Assembly: GCF_002920895.1 (NCBI RefSeq)
Contig: NZ_PQVG01000002.1
Coordinates: 124,001 to 188,000 of the forward strand
Source of the DNA: Flavobacterium alvei
GTDB lineage: Bacteria > Bacteroidota > Bacteroidia > Flavobacteriales > Flavobacteriaceae
Length of the DNA stretch: 64,000 nucleotides
Direction of reading: 5' to 3'
Below are positions 25,661 through 35,605 of the stretch, piece by piece; position 1 is the first letter of the stretch; the number at the start of each line of letters is the position of its first letter. Position numbers and translations under genes: made by a program. The notes below the pieces were generated by a model. It had not been told where the DNA came from. It ran no database searches and saw nothing but the letters and a program-made list of their open reading frames with translations.

Positions 25661-28600
25661 TTATTTTTTATACAACGGATCAGCTCCGATGGTGCCTACC
25701 AAACTGTTGATGTAATCAGGAGAACTGGCCGTTGCCAACATATTTTTTACGTTTTGCAAACGCATATTCAAATCCATTTCGGCAACTAACAGATTGTTTT
25801 CGGCATTAGAAATAAATTGCTCCAAATAGCTAATTTGATTGGTATAAAACTGAATGTCTTTTTGTTGTTTCAATTGCAATCTTTCTTTGTACCAATCGCT
25901 ATTGATGACATAGTTTCTTTCGAAATAGCTTCGCAATTCTGGATCGCTCATTTCTTTGCCTTCATAATGACCATATGCCATCATATGCAATAATATTTTC
26001 AATGGCGGAATAGCTGCTTCGATGCTTCCGTCTTCAAAATAACTCAAAGCCACTTTTTGTTGAGCTTCGACAATATTGGCAATACCATCTACATAATCTT
26101 CAATTCCTTGTAGTTCTGGTTTCAACATTTTTTCGTTGAAAACGGCATTGGGTTCATCGAATAGGCGATTCAAACATCTCAAAGAGAAAGTACTCGTAAT
26201 TCTATACCCTAATCTACTGGCCAATACTTTTTTGCCTTGGTACTCGAAATCTTCTAATTTTTCTAATGAACCATTGGCCATCAAAACCTTTGGATCACGA
26301 TCTTTAGGGTCTAAACGTGCCCAGATTTCAGGAATCAAAAGACTGATGTCGTGATCTACTTTATTTTCTCCACCTACATAACCTGCTGCGGTGCTAAACG
26401 CATTCGATTCGGTCAAAATATGAGACAACAAAGCATTATTCAAATCGGATGTTGGTGTCAACATATTAAATGGGCCTTTGGTCAAAGCGCCTTCCGATCC
26501 AGCTCCTGTTGTTGATGGTGATTTACCCGTTAGGCTGCAAATAAAATCCATAAACAATTCAGGAGTTTCCTGATAATGAATGGGGTTATAAACCGCCAAC
26601 GGTCGAATTCCTGCTTTCTTGTCGATTGGATTGTTGCGTCTTCCTGGCAAAACTGCATTAACTACATTGATAACGGGATCTTCTGATTTTATTTTTCGGT
26701 ACAAACGAACTCCAATTTCGCCTAAATAACTGGCTTCGGTTTCGTCTATAAAAATATTGCGCTCTAAATAACGAGGGTTTTTGGTGGGTTCACCATCTAC
26801 AATTCTTGTATGTGAAGGCAGTGAAAAATATTCCTCTTCATTAGGACTGTTTACAATCCTTAGAATCAAATCCTTAACCGGTTGGGTGTATTTGTCGAAA
26901 TTGATAGTGTCTTCAAAAATTTCGATAGCATCTTTCTTTCTTAACAATTCATAGTTTGTCAAAAACACATTGTCTGATACAATATCCAATTCAGCACCTT
27001 TGTCATAACCTCGAACAATAGCTTCGTCAGGTCTTTGAAACAAATGCGATTCACAGTTAGCAACAACTTTCAAACTTTGGTTAGTATATTCTGGATTTAA
27101 ATTTTTAATCTGATGGCTTGGCAAAGTAATGGATGCCGAGATATCATCTTCCATTTGAATTTTTTGACTAGCCGAAAAATCCGACCTCAATTTATTCAAT
27201 AACCAAGTTCCTTTTTGATTGAAACCAATTCGAACATAACTTCCCACAACTGGAGTGTTATTGTATTGCAAACCTGTACCGTTTTTTCCATTGATGATTT
27301 CAACTGACATACAATCTTTCCAGTTCAAAGCTCCGTGATCCTGACGATACAAACGTTTTACAAACAACACCAACGATCGAATGTGAACCGGAATGTTTTT
27401 GATAAATTCATTGTATTCATCAGTATTTCTATCTGAAGGAGTTAGCAATTTTACTGCCGAACCTAGCGTTCTTCCTTTATCTAAAAACGATCTTGAGGGT
27501 GGTAATGAGGGATCAGAATCTTTCCATCTTTTAGAATAATTGTATTCGATTATCTCATCAGCTTTTTTGAAATCTTCGTCAATATCTAAAATATTAAAAG
27601 CACTATAGGTAATGGCATTTTGCATCGATTTAGAAATTTCGGATTTTCCACCACCCGAAACGGTACATGGTTTATGGCAAAAAACACCCTCTGGCGAAGT
27701 ATTTACAATTCTCCAAAGCGCAATGGCATTGTGTTTCTCTAATTTGAATTTATTTCCAGTAGGATGAATGTACGTTTTATTTGGAGACAAAATTAGTTTT
27801 TGCTCCTTGCCATCAAAAGTCCAAGTAATACTATTAGTATTGGTATTGATATAGGCATTCTCTGGAATATAAACTAAGTTTGGATATTTCTTATCTACTG
27901 CATAGTTTATTGGTTTCACCTCAATTCTATCGCCTAGAAAAGCTTTAACACCTTCAAAATTATATTGATTCCCGAACTTTTCAGAAAAAGCACTTCCATC
28001 AACAATATCGCCCATTACACCTCTAGGATATGCGATCGCTCCACCCGAATGTTCTTCCTCAACCAAACCAAATAAATTAGCCGAATAACTAATTTGAGTT
28101 TTAATTTCTTTTTTAGAATATCCAAAATAATTATCGGCAATAATGGTGACCACTACGCCTCTTTCGTCTCTACAAGTTACTTTAAAAGCGCCACCGTTGT
28201 TATACAATTCGTTCTCGTCTTTCCAGCACATTCCTTCCCTTTTTTGACGCTCTGTGGCATCATCAAAATGAGGCAAACCAATGTCTTTTTTCTTCAACAA
28301 ACGCAATTGTGGAGCCAGAATCACACAGCCTGTATGGCCTGTCCAATGTTCTGTGTCTAATGCAGCATCATTTTGAGCTAGATAAGGATCGCCTGCGTTT
28401 CCAAAAATAGCTTCAACGAAATCAAGGTTGCTCACCAAACTTCCTGGTGCAAAAAAGCGAACTTCCATCGACTTTTTAGAAATAACTCCTTTTACTTCTG
28501 GACAAACCATAGGTCGCATCAACAACGAAACCATCAATTTGGCTTTTTCTTCTTGATTGGATGTAAATGGCAATAATTTCAGTTTGTCCGAAGGGTTGAA

Positions 28601-29140
28601 AGCAGCATTCAAAAAATAGGCGAAAGCAATTTTAGGAACTTCTTTTTTATCTAAAGGTGCTGGCAAATTGCCTTCTACAATATGAAAAGTACCTATCGTG
28701 GTTCGCTTGTCATTTACTGGATTATTTAAAATCCCTTGCCTGATGCGATAAGAAGTAATATCATCACTTGCAAAAGTGGTTCCGTTAGGTGGCAAACTCA
28801 ATTCTCTTGCATGACCACTTTGGGTTAAAATCAAAGTATCATTTGGTAAAACATAAGGTTTATTGAAAGGTACATCTTTGAGATAATCGTTCAAAAAGTT
28901 TTGAATTCTGTTGTCGGCTGGCGAAAGATGATTGGATAATAATCTCGATTTTTCGCGAAAACTTTTGATTAATCCATTAGTCAATGTTTGGAATTTGGGA
29001 TTGCAAAAAGGCTCTGCCGAATTCTCATCATCTCGATAAATGGGTTGTCCAAGTGATGCCAATTGAAGATTGATGTATTGAACAGTATCTTTTCTGCTTT
29101 GCTTAATTTTTTCCTGATTTACTTTATTGTCTGTAGTCAT
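25661..29140 (-). CDS. Pyrophosphate-type phosphoenolpyruvate carboxykinase
   Basis: 1159 residues. From memory, long stretches match the PPi-dependent PEP carboxykinase first assigned in Propionibacterium freudenreichii and Entamoeba: NAGDPYLAQNDAALD, WTGHTGCVILAPQL, ADNYFGYSKKEIKTQISYSA, VSGGGKSEISKSMQNA (494-509), NCESHLFQRPDEAI and SPSTTGAGSEGALTKGPF. The size of about 1130-1160 residues, twice that of the ATP or GTP enzymes, also fits. The enzyme interconverts PEP, CO2 and phosphate with oxaloacetate and pyrophosphate, linking glycolysis/gluconeogenesis to the citrate cycle and to the pyrophosphate pool. It has no signal peptide and a C-terminal coiled segment. It is a lone gene. Activity in this lineage is not something I can confirm. 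Confidence 0.85.
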   Translation of the reverse strand: MTTDNKVNQEKIKQSRKDTVQYINLQLASLGQPIYRDDENSAEPFCNPKFQTLTNGLIKSFREKSRLLSNHLSPADNRIQNFLNDYLKDVPFNKPYVLPNDTLILTQSGHARELSLPPNGTTFASDDITSYRIRQGILNNPVNDKRTTIGTFHIVEGNLPAPLDKKEVPKIAFAYFLNAAFNPSDKLKLLPFTSNQEEKAKLMVSLLMRPMVCPEVKGVISKKSMEVRFFAPGSLVSNLDFVEAIFGNAGDPYLAQNDAALDTEHWTGHTGCVILAPQLRLLKKKDIGLPHFDDATERQKREGMCWKDENELYNNGGAFKVTCRDERGVVVTIIADNYFGYSKKEIKTQISYSANLFGLVEEEHSGGAIAYPRGVMGDIVDGSAFSEKFGNQYNFEGVKAFLGDRIEVKPINYAVDKKYPNLVYIPENAYINTNTNSITWTFDGKEQKLILSPNKTYIHPTGNKFKLEKHNAIALWRIVNTSPEGVFCHKPCTVSGGGKSEISKSMQNAITYSAFNILDIDEDFKKADEIIEYNYSKRWKDSDPSLPPSRSFLDKGRTLGSAVKLLTPSDRNTDEYNEFIKNIPVHIRSLVLFVKRLYRQDHGALNWKDCMSVEIINGKNGTGLQYNNTPVVGSYVRIGFNQKGTWLLNKLRSDFSASQKIQMEDDISASITLPSHQIKNLNPEYTNQSLKVVANCESHLFQRPDEAIVRGYDKGAELDIVSDNVFLTNYELLRKKDAIEIFEDTINFDKYTQPVKDLILRIVNSPNEEEYFSLPSHTRIVDGEPTKNPRYLERNIFIDETEASYLGEIGVRLYRKIKSEDPVINVVNAVLPGRRNNPIDKKAGIRPLAVYNPIHYQETPELFMDFICSLTGKSPSTTGAGSEGALTKGPFNMLTPTSDLNNALLSHILTESNAFSTAAGYVGGENKVDHDISLLIPEIWARLDPKDRDPKVLMANGSLEKLEDFEYQGKKVLASRLGYRITSTFSLRCLNRLFDEPNAVFNEKMLKPELQGIEDYVDGIANIVEAQQKVALSYFEDGSIEAAIPPLKILLHMMAYGHYEGKEMSDPELRSYFERNYVINSDWYKERLQLKQQKDIQFYTNQISYLEQFISNAENNLLVAEMDLNMRLQNVKNMLATASSPDYINSLVGTIGADPLYKK

Positions 29141-29318
29141 TTATAAAATAGTATTTGTCAATGTGTGTTGCTGTCTGTATAAATAATAAATTATTATTTT
29201 TTATTTCGTACAAAGGTGGCGAAAACCGACTTAAAATTAAAGAAAAAAAGAGGCTATTTTTCAAAGAAATACGATTTGTGAAATCGATTACACTAAAACG
29301 ATTTCACAACCAAAAAAT

Positions 29319-29351
29319 TTGATAAAAACATAACAAATAGTATTATATTTG
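29319..29351 (+). promoter_or_regulatory. Promoter of the FKBP lipoprotein gene
   Basis: TTG at 29319-29321 and TATATTTG at 29344-29351 with 22-base spacing, 23 bases before the ATG at 29375. Confidence 0.6.
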
Positions 29352-29374
29352 CGTTTTTTAAAACATTTTTAAGT

Positions 29375-29836
29375 ATGAAAAAATTATTGCCACTATTACT
29401 CCTTTTCACCCTTTTTATTTCTTGCTCTAAAGACGATGCTCAAATTGTTGATTATACCGCTCAAAACGAAAAAGAAATTACCGATTTTATAGCACTCAAT
29501 AAATTAAACGCTCAAAGAAGTGCTAGTGGTTTGTATTATGTGATTAATAATCCCGGAACTGGAACCCAACCCACTGCAACTTCAAATGTAACGGTTGCTT
29601 ACAAAGGTACATTTACCAACGGAACAATATTTGACCAAAGCACTAATGCTGGAATTTCAATTGGATTAAATCAAGTTATTAAAGGTTGGACCGAAGGGAT
29701 TCAACATTTCAAACCGGGAGGAAGTGGTTTGCTTTTGATTCCAGCCCATTTGGGTTATGGAAGTTATAACTATCGAGGTATTCCTGGAGGTTCGGTACTA
29801 ATTTTCGAAATTAGTTTAATTTCAGTAAATCAATAA
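29375..29836 (+). CDS. FKBP-type peptidyl-prolyl isomerase lipoprotein
   Basis: 153 residues with lipobox FISCSKDD (C17). A single FKBP domain covers about 65-150: VTVAYKGTFTNGTIFDQS, VIKGWTEGIQHFKPGG and LLIPAHLGYGSYNYRGIPG, with the hydrophobic and aromatic pocket residues kept. It catalyses cis-trans isomerisation of prolyl bonds and should assist folding of exported proteins while anchored in a membrane facing the periplasm. It has its own promoter and terminator. Confidence 0.94.
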   Translation: MKKLLPLLLLFTLFISCSKDDAQIVDYTAQNEKEITDFIALNKLNAQRSASGLYYVINNPGTGTQPTATSNVTVAYKGTFTNGTIFDQSTNAGISIGLNQVIKGWTEGIQHFKPGGSGLLLIPAHLGYGSYNYRGIPGGSVLIFEISLISVNQ

Positions 29837-29870
29837 AGATTGTTTTTATACCTTCTTCTAAATTATAATA

Positions 29871-29910
29871 AAATGCCACAACAGAATTTATTTTGTTGTG
29901 GTATTTTTTT
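29871..29910 (+). terminator. Terminator after FKBP gene
   Basis: Stem AAATGCCACAACA against TGTTGTGGTATTT (one G-U pair), 10-base loop, T-run. Confidence 0.85.
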
Positions 29911-30064
29911 GTCTAAATAAATCCATTTTGATTAAATAGCAGCCCTAAAATTTATTTTGGCACAAAACGAAATCATTAAAAAATTTTTCTATTTTTATAC
30001 CTTTTAAAAATGAATTGATTGAAAAAACCTGCCAAACTATTTTGGATAAAACATAGAGCTTCAA

Positions 30065-31318
30065 ATGGATACTAAAACTATTCTTGAAGCAAAATCTATT
30101 TGTTTCTTGCTCATTTTCACTTTCTATTTTCAGCTTAGCTTTTCACAAGAAGAAGGTGAAAAAAAACAACCCCTACGCACGATTCTTGATTTGTTTACTA
30201 AAGAAGACACTCTTAAAATTAAACTACCAAAAACCAAAACCAAATTAATTGCCTTCCCTACTTTGGGCTATCAACCCGCTAATGGTTTTACACTTGGATT
30301 CATTAGCCAATATAGTTTTAAAGAAAAAGAAGAAAACAAAATTTCGCTCATTTCGGGTGGCGCTTCTTTAAGCACAAAAAAGCAACTCCTCACCTATTTA
30401 AAAAACTATATGTACCTTGATGATGACCGCTATTTTTTTAGTGGTGATTTTCGTTATTACATTTTTTCGCAATCCAATTATGGATTAGGAACTGACATTG
30501 TTCCCTGGGGAGCCGAATTCAAAGACTTTGATTACAAGTCAATTGAACAACCAATGAATTATAATTACTTCAAATTTCACGAAACAATCTCTTTCAATAT
30601 CTTTCCTTCTTTTTTTATTGGCACAGGAATTCACATCGACAGTTATAACAACATTAATGATAAACTTTTGGATGTCTTCCAAGAAGAATACACTTATCAT
30701 TATAATTATTCAAAGAAATATGGCTTTAGCAACAAGAATTATGCAGTCAATGGTTTGAGCATGAATTTAATTTATGACACTCGAGACAACCTCATAAACA
30801 CAAACAACGGTCTATATTTGAATTTAAATTACCGTTATAATCCAAAACTATTTAAAGGTCAACAAAAAAGTTCCTCCCTCTTGCTCGAAAGCCGCTATTT
30901 TATTCCCATCAGTAAACGGAATAAACAGCACGTTATTGGTTTTTGGGGCTATAGTCAATTCGTAACCAGCGGACATTTGCCTTATTTAAACCTACCCGCT
31001 ATAGGTTGGGATCAAAATAGTCGAAGCGGAAAAGGATACATACAAGGCCTTTTTAGAGGCAATAATTTGATGTTTCTTGAAAGCGAATACCGTTTTCCCA
31101 TCACCAAAAATCAAATGATTAGCGGAACTGTATTTACTAATGCCACAACAGCCAGCGATGCAAACAAAAACCTCAGTTTATTCGAATCCATTCAGCCAGC
31201 AGTTGGCATTGGTTTGCGATTCTTGTTGGACAAAAACACACTGACCAATTTTGTAGTTAATTATGGTATGGGACGCGATTCTCAAACCTTCTATTTTAAT
31301 GATGGCGAGGGGTTTTAA
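30065..31318 (+). CDS. Omp85/BamA-like outer-membrane barrel without POTRA domains
   Basis: 417 residues. A signal peptide (ending LSFSQ, about 28) is followed by a short linker and a 16-strand-type surface-antigen (D15) barrel. Typical elements are FPTLGYQPANGFTLGFISQY near the start, YDTRDNLINTNNGLYLNLNYRY, LESRYFIPIS, GYIQGLFRGNNLMFLESEYRFPI and GIGLRFLLDKNTLTNFVVNYG near the end. BamA and TamA have POTRA repeats before the barrel, and here there is no room for them. Members of this short class are thought to be transporters or porins rather than the main assembly machine. No operon partners. Confidence 0.85.
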   Translation: MDTKTILEAKSICFLLIFTFYFQLSFSQEEGEKKQPLRTILDLFTKEDTLKIKLPKTKTKLIAFPTLGYQPANGFTLGFISQYSFKEKEENKISLISGGASLSTKKQLLTYLKNYMYLDDDRYFFSGDFRYYIFSQSNYGLGTDIVPWGAEFKDFDYKSIEQPMNYNYFKFHETISFNIFPSFFIGTGIHIDSYNNINDKLLDVFQEEYTYHYNYSKKYGFSNKNYAVNGLSMNLIYDTRDNLINTNNGLYLNLNYRYNPKLFKGQQKSSSLLLESRYFIPISKRNKQHVIGFWGYSQFVTSGHLPYLNLPAIGWDQNSRSGKGYIQGLFRGNNLMFLESEYRFPITKNQMISGTVFTNATTASDANKNLSLFESIQPAVGIGLRFLLDKNTLTNFVVNYGMGRDSQTFYFNDGEGF

Positions 31319-31439
31319 AGAATTTATTTGAATTGTTTTTTTAAGTCATCACATTTAAAAGTTCCAACCACAAATTGCACTAATAAACACAAATTACATT
31401 TTTAATACAAACCTAATTTTAGGAGAAAACCTTTGATTT

Positions 31440-32990
31440 CTACCACCCAATCGGTCGATAATCCTTCAAAAACTTTCCGCTCCAATGTTTTCCTGAATTG
31501 ATTCCGTCAAACAACGGATCCATCACTCTCGCTGCTCCATCCACAATATCTAATGGCGGTTGAAAATCTTGTTCTTCTTGTTTTCTCTTGGCCAATTCGG
31601 CTGGGTCTTCATCGGTCACCCAACCGGTATCGACAGCATTCATAAAAATTCCGTCTTTGGCTAAAGTTCCAGCAGCCGTGTGCGTCAACATATTCAAAGC
31701 AGCTTTCGCCATATTGGTGTGCGGATGACGGTCTTCCTTGAAATCACGATAAAACTTCCCTTCCATCGCCGACACATTGATGATGTGTTTTTTGCCAGTA
31801 TGATCCTTTTTCATCACTTCCGAAAGGCGGTTGCACAACACAAAAGGCGCCACCGAATTTACTAGCTGCACTTCAATCATTTCGGTCGTTTCTATTTGTC
31901 CTAATTTCAAACGCCAGCTGTTTACTTTTCGCAAATCGACTTGTTGCAAATCGGCATCGAGTTCGCCTTCTGGAAAAACTTCCTGCGCCACCAAAGCATT
32001 ATCAAACGAATAGGGAATTTGTGATAATTTGGCGGAAGCCCGCAAACCAATTCCAGGTTCTGGTCCGTGCCAAGTTACTGGCATATTTTCATTCGACGAT
32101 GCGCCTAAAGTCAAAACTTTCAACTCCTCCAAACAATTGGTGTGATCCAATAATAATTCTTGTGCTTTTTGGGGCAAAGAAGCAATAGGACGCTCTTCAT
32201 TTTCTATCAAATGGGTATAAAAACCAGCTGGTCGTCGCACAGTTTGAGCAGCATTATTGATTAAAATATCCAATCGACCGTATTTTTGCTCAATGAAATT
32301 ACAAAAAATCTCCACACTCGGAATGTGCCTTAAATCCAATCCGTGAATTTTCAAACGATGTCCCCATTCGTTAAAATCGTCTTCTTTAGAAAATCGCAAA
32401 GCCGAATCGACAGGAAAACGAGTCGTAGCAATGACAGTTGCTCCACCACGCAAAAGCATCAAGGTAATATGATAACCAATTTTCAGGCGAGAACCTGTAA
32501 TCACGGCTATTTGCCCATTAACATCGGCGGTTTGAAAACGTTTGGCATAATTAAAATCGCCACAATCGCAGCACATTGTATCATAAAAATGGTGCATTTT
32601 GGTAAATTCTGTTTTACAGACATAGCACTTTTTGGGCGTTTCGAGTTCCAATTGTTCTTTGTGTTCCAAATCGTGCGAAGCCAATAATTTGGGTGCTACA
32701 AAAACACTCGCTTCCCGAGCCGAACGAATTCCGGTTTCCTTGCGAGCCGTTCGATCTTTTTTTTCCTGTTTGCGTTTGGCAACTGCTTTTCCGTCTTTTT
32801 TTCTTTTGGCAAATTCATCTCTATCCGGACGTGAAAATTGTCCTGCCGCTTTGATTAAAGCAATTCGTTGCTCTTTTGGAATTTCGAATATTTGGTCAGT
32901 ATCGGTATTTAATTGTGCCAAAATAGCAATGCATCGGTCAATTTCTTCCGAACTTATTGTAGTTTTATTTTCTATTTCTTCGTTTACCAT
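31440..32990 (-). CDS. SDR-family oxidoreductase with N-terminal zinc-ribbon extension
   Basis: 516 residues, twice the usual SDR length. The N-terminal 150 residues are highly charged ([19 protein letters not shown]) and then carry a CYVC ... CCDCGD cysteine cluster that looks like a zinc ribbon. The Rossmann fold follows: [11 protein letters not shown] for the nucleotide loop and [15 protein letters not shown] for the NNAG-type motif. In the active site the usual Y-x-x-x-K is replaced by T-N-M-A-K (in [15 protein letters not shown]), so either another residue acts as the base or the protein is not a standard dehydrogenase. A serine is present in NVSAMEGKF. The cofactor is probably NAD(P). 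The substrate is unknown. Confidence 0.85.
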   Translation of the reverse strand: MVNEEIENKTTISSEEIDRCIAILAQLNTDTDQIFEIPKEQRIALIKAAGQFSRPDRDEFAKRKKDGKAVAKRKQEKKDRTARKETGIRSAREASVFVAPKLLASHDLEHKEQLELETPKKCYVCKTEFTKMHHFYDTMCCDCGDFNYAKRFQTADVNGQIAVITGSRLKIGYHITLMLLRGGATVIATTRFPVDSALRFSKEDDFNEWGHRLKIHGLDLRHIPSVEIFCNFIEQKYGRLDILINNAAQTVRRPAGFYTHLIENEERPIASLPQKAQELLLDHTNCLEELKVLTLGASSNENMPVTWHGPEPGIGLRASAKLSQIPYSFDNALVAQEVFPEGELDADLQQVDLRKVNSWRLKLGQIETTEMIEVQLVNSVAPFVLCNRLSEVMKKDHTGKKHIINVSAMEGKFYRDFKEDRHPHTNMAKAALNMLTHTAAGTLAKDGIFMNAVDTGWVTDEDPAELAKRKQEEQDFQPPLDIVDGAARVMDPLFDGINSGKHWSGKFLKDYRPIGW

Positions 32991-33085
32991 TGTAAAAAAG
33001 CATTTTCTTTAGGAAAATTACAAGGCTGCAAATATAGTGTTTAAAGTTATATTGTTTTCAAAGTCAAAAGCTATTTCATAGTGAC

Positions 33086-33176
33086 TCTCAAAGCAAACGC
33101 AAAGCCTCACAAAGTTTATTTTTTGTTTTTCAAATTTTAAAAAATCTCCATGTATCTTTGTGTTTTTAGTTTGCGA
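33086..33176. repeat. Degenerate AACGCAAAG / CTTTGTG repeat
   Basis: AAACGCAAAGCCTCACAAAG on one side and TATCTTTGTGTTTTTAGTTTGCG on the other form an imperfect inverted pair. They resemble other dispersed intergenic repeats in the window. TATCTTTG at 33153-33160 also fits a -7 box for the next gene. Confidence 0.4.
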
Positions 33177-33194
33177 ACCTTTGAGTAATAAAAT

Positions 33195-33974
33195 ATGTTA
33201 TTCCAAATCCAGTCTTATCTTAAATTCCTTTGGCATTCCAAAAACGAACACGCTGTGCATTCGCCATTTGTTTTTAATTTGATAACCAAATGCTTTTATG
33301 ACAAAAAATCAAAACCACAATATGCAGTTTTAAAAGAATATAGAAATTCGCTTTTAGCAAACAAAAACACGATTGAAGTTACCGATTTTGGTGCTGGTTC
33401 TAAAGTTTTCAAATCCAATACTAGGCAAATTAATAAGATTGCCAAAACCGCTGGAATCTCGCCAAAACGTGCTGAATTATTGTTTAGAATTACGAATTAT
33501 TTCAAACCTAAAAACATTTTAGAAATTGGCACTTCATTAGGATTAGCGACTTCTGCGCTAGCCTTGGGGAATCCAAAAGCTAAAATCACAACACTCGAAG
33601 GCTGTTCACAAACTGCCAAACAAGCACAATTGCAATTGCAAAATTTCAATATTAATAATGTAGAAAGTATTACTACCGAATTTTCAAGCTACCTCAAAAC
33701 CCAAAAACCAAAACCCAAAACCCACGACCTTATTTACTTCGACGGCAACCATTCCAAAAGCGCCACTTTAGACTATTTTGAATTGCTTTTACCAACCATA
33801 ACCAATGACTCTGTTTGGATTTTCGATGACATTCATTGGTCTCCCGATATGGAAGAAGCTTGGGAAATTATAAAAAAAAATCCAAAAGTAACCGTGACTA
33901 TCGACACTTTTCAATGGGGATTGATTTTCTTCAGACAAGAACAACCGAAGGAACATTTTGTGATTCGGGTTTAA
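33195..33974 (+). CDS. Class I SAM-dependent O-methyltransferase-like protein
   Basis: 259 residues, cytosolic. The SAM-binding motif is ILEIGTSLGLATSALAL (about 114-130), followed by ITTLEG for the acidic residue of the second strand. The DLIYFDGNHSKSATLDYFELLL stretch is similar to catechol-type O-methyltransferases. The N-terminal half has a basic region with LEYRNSLLANK-like character. The substrate cannot be told. The gene is followed by intergenic repeats and then an ABC ATPase gene on the same strand. Confidence 0.85.
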   Translation: MLFQIQSYLKFLWHSKNEHAVHSPFVFNLITKCFYDKKSKPQYAVLKEYRNSLLANKNTIEVTDFGAGSKVFKSNTRQINKIAKTAGISPKRAELLFRITNYFKPKNILEIGTSLGLATSALALGNPKAKITTLEGCSQTAKQAQLQLQNFNINNVESITTEFSSYLKTQKPKPKTHDLIYFDGNHSKSATLDYFELLLPTITNDSVWIFDDIHWSPDMEEAWEIIKKNPKVTVTIDTFQWGLIFFRQEQPKEHFVIRV

Positions 33975-34097
33975 AATAGTTTAAAAGTTTAAGGGTTTAA
34001 GAGATTAAAGTTATTTAAATTTGTTGTAACATTACTAAACATTAGTAGTCCTATTTGGCATTAAACCATTTTAAACTCTTTAACCATAAACCAATAA
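33972..34097. repeat. Inverted TTTAAA-rich repeat pair
   Basis: AATAGTTTAAAAGTTTAAGG at 33976-33995 faces ATTAAACCATTTTAAACTC at 34060-34078. Similar AACCATTAAACTCTTAAACC text recurs at 47741-47760. This appears to be a low-complexity dispersed family. Confidence 0.45.
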
Positions 34098-34784
34098 ATG
34101 GCAAACCCACTCATAAAAATAGAAAGCATCAAACGAGATTTTGCTCTAGGAAACGAAATCGTTTATGTGCTTAAAGGAATTGATTTAGAAATAGAAAAAG
34201 GCGAATATGTAGCTTTGATGGGGCCTTCTGGTTCTGGAAAATCAACTTTAATGAATCTTTTGGGATGCTTGGACACACCCACTTCTGGAAGTTATATCCT
34301 TAACGGAAAAGATGTGAGCCAAATGCAAGATGATGAATTGGCCGATATTCGCAACAAGGAAATTGGTTTTATTTTTCAAACCTTCAACCTTTTGCCAAGA
34401 ACAACTGCGCTTGATAATGTGGCCTTGCCCATGATTTATGCTGGGCATTCTAAATCGGAACGAAACATTCGAGCAACCGAAGTTTTAAAACAAGTGAATC
34501 TAGCCGACAGAATGGACCATCAACCCAACCAACTTTCGGGAGGTCAAAGACAAAGAGTTGCAATTGCGAGAGCTTTAGTCAACAAACCTTCCATCATTCT
34601 TGCCGATGAACCTACAGGAAATTTAGACAGTAAAACTTCTGAAGAGATTATGGCTCTTTTACAAGAAATTCACGAAAAGGGCAACACCATTATTGTAGTA
34701 ACCCATGAAGAAGACATTGCTGCTCACGCCAAAAGAATCATCAGAATGCGTGATGGAATGATTGAAAGCGACACTTCTAAATAA
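34098..34784 (+). CDS. ABC transporter ATP-binding protein, LolD/MacB type
   Basis: 228 residues with Walker [10 protein letters not shown] (42-50), Q-loop [10 protein letters not shown], signature [16 protein letters not shown], Walker [12 protein letters not shown] and H-loop VVTHEED. The pattern is that of the MacB/LolD/FtsE group, which pairs with FtsX-like permeases for lipoprotein release or efflux. No permease gene is adjacent, so the partner is encoded elsewhere. It lies 71 bases before the adenosyltransferase gene. Confidence 0.92.
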   Translation: MANPLIKIESIKRDFALGNEIVYVLKGIDLEIEKGEYVALMGPSGSGKSTLMNLLGCLDTPTSGSYILNGKDVSQMQDDELADIRNKEIGFIFQTFNLLPRTTALDNVALPMIYAGHSKSERNIRATEVLKQVNLADRMDHQPNQLSGGQRQRVAIARALVNKPSIILADEPTGNLDSKTSEEIMALLQEIHEKGNTIIVVTHEEDIAAHAKRIIRMRDGMIESDTSK

Positions 34785-34850
34785 TTTTAGATTGCAGATT
34801 TTAGACTGCAGATTGCAAATCTAAAATCAGAACTCTAAAATCTAAAATCC
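34785..34850. repeat. Repeat of TTTTAGATTGCAGATT units
   Basis: TTTTAGATTGCAGA and TTTTAGACTGCAGATTGCAA are near-direct repeats, followed by inverted counterparts CTAAAATCAG and TCTAAAATCTAAAATCC. The block fills nearly the whole gap between two genes. Confidence 0.6.
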
Positions 34851-34855
34851 TTAAA

Positions 34856-35425
34856 ATGAAAATTTATACTAAAACCGGCGACAAAGGAACTACCGCACTT
34901 TTTGGCGGAACTCGGGTTCCTAAAGACCATATTCGCATTGAAAGTTACGGCACCGTTGATGAATTAAATTCCTATATTGGATTAATCCGCGACCAAGAAA
35001 TCAATTCACATTACAAAAACATACTCATTGAAGTTCAGGATCGATTGTTTACCGTTGGTGCCATTTTGGCTACTCCACCCGAAAAAGAAGTGAAGAAAAA
35101 CGGCCAATTGCGCTTGCAAAAACTCGGAATTATAGACAGCGATATCGAATTACTAGAAAACGAAATCGATGTTATGGAAGAATCGCTTCAGCCAATGACT
35201 CATTTTGTTTTACCTGGCGGACATACTACTGTGTCATATTGTCACATTGCTCGTTGTGTTTGCCGTCGTGCCGAACGAATAGCAGTGCATTTAGACCATA
35301 ATGAACCCGTTTCCGAAATCGTAATTAGGTACTTAAACCGACTTTCTGACTACCTTTTTGTCTTGGCACGAAAGTTGTCGAGTGATTTAAACGCTGAGGA
35401 AGTAAAATGGATTCCAAGAAAATAA
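34856..35425 (+). CDS. Cob(I)yrinic acid a,c-diamide adenosyltransferase (PduO type)
   Basis: 189 residues. The PduO-type signature is clear: KIYTKTGDKGTTALFGG at the N-terminus, RIESYGTVDELNSYIGL, VLPGGHTTVSYCHIARCVCRRAER and RYLNRLSDYLFVLAR. The trimeric enzyme transfers the adenosyl group of ATP to cob(I)alamin, giving coenzyme B12 for enzymes such as methylmalonyl-CoA mutase. No other cobalamin genes are in the window. Confidence 0.95.
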   Translation: MKIYTKTGDKGTTALFGGTRVPKDHIRIESYGTVDELNSYIGLIRDQEINSHYKNILIEVQDRLFTVGAILATPPEKEVKKNGQLRLQKLGIIDSDIELLENEIDVMEESLQPMTHFVLPGGHTTVSYCHIARCVCRRAERIAVHLDHNEPVSEIVIRYLNRLSDYLFVLARKLSSDLNAEEVKWIPRK

Positions 35426-35553
35426 TATTTTCTAAATTCATCTAAAAAATAACAAAATATTAAATCTTTTTAAGAAGAACTTCAATAAATTCGGCTTTTA
35501 AAAAATCAAAAAAACACGTTCTTAAATTTAATTAAAAATAAATGATTTTTTAC

Positions 35554-35583
35554 TTGTATTTTTCAGTAAAAAATTTATTTTTG
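35554..35583 (+). promoter_or_regulatory. Promoter upstream of the DUF2795 gene
   Basis: TTG at 35554-35556 and TATTTTTG at 35576-35583, spaced by 19 bases, are a full match to the Bacteroidota promoter pattern, 22 bases before the ATG. Confidence 0.7.
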
Positions 35584-35605
35584 CACAAAACTAAACAGAC
35601 ATAAG

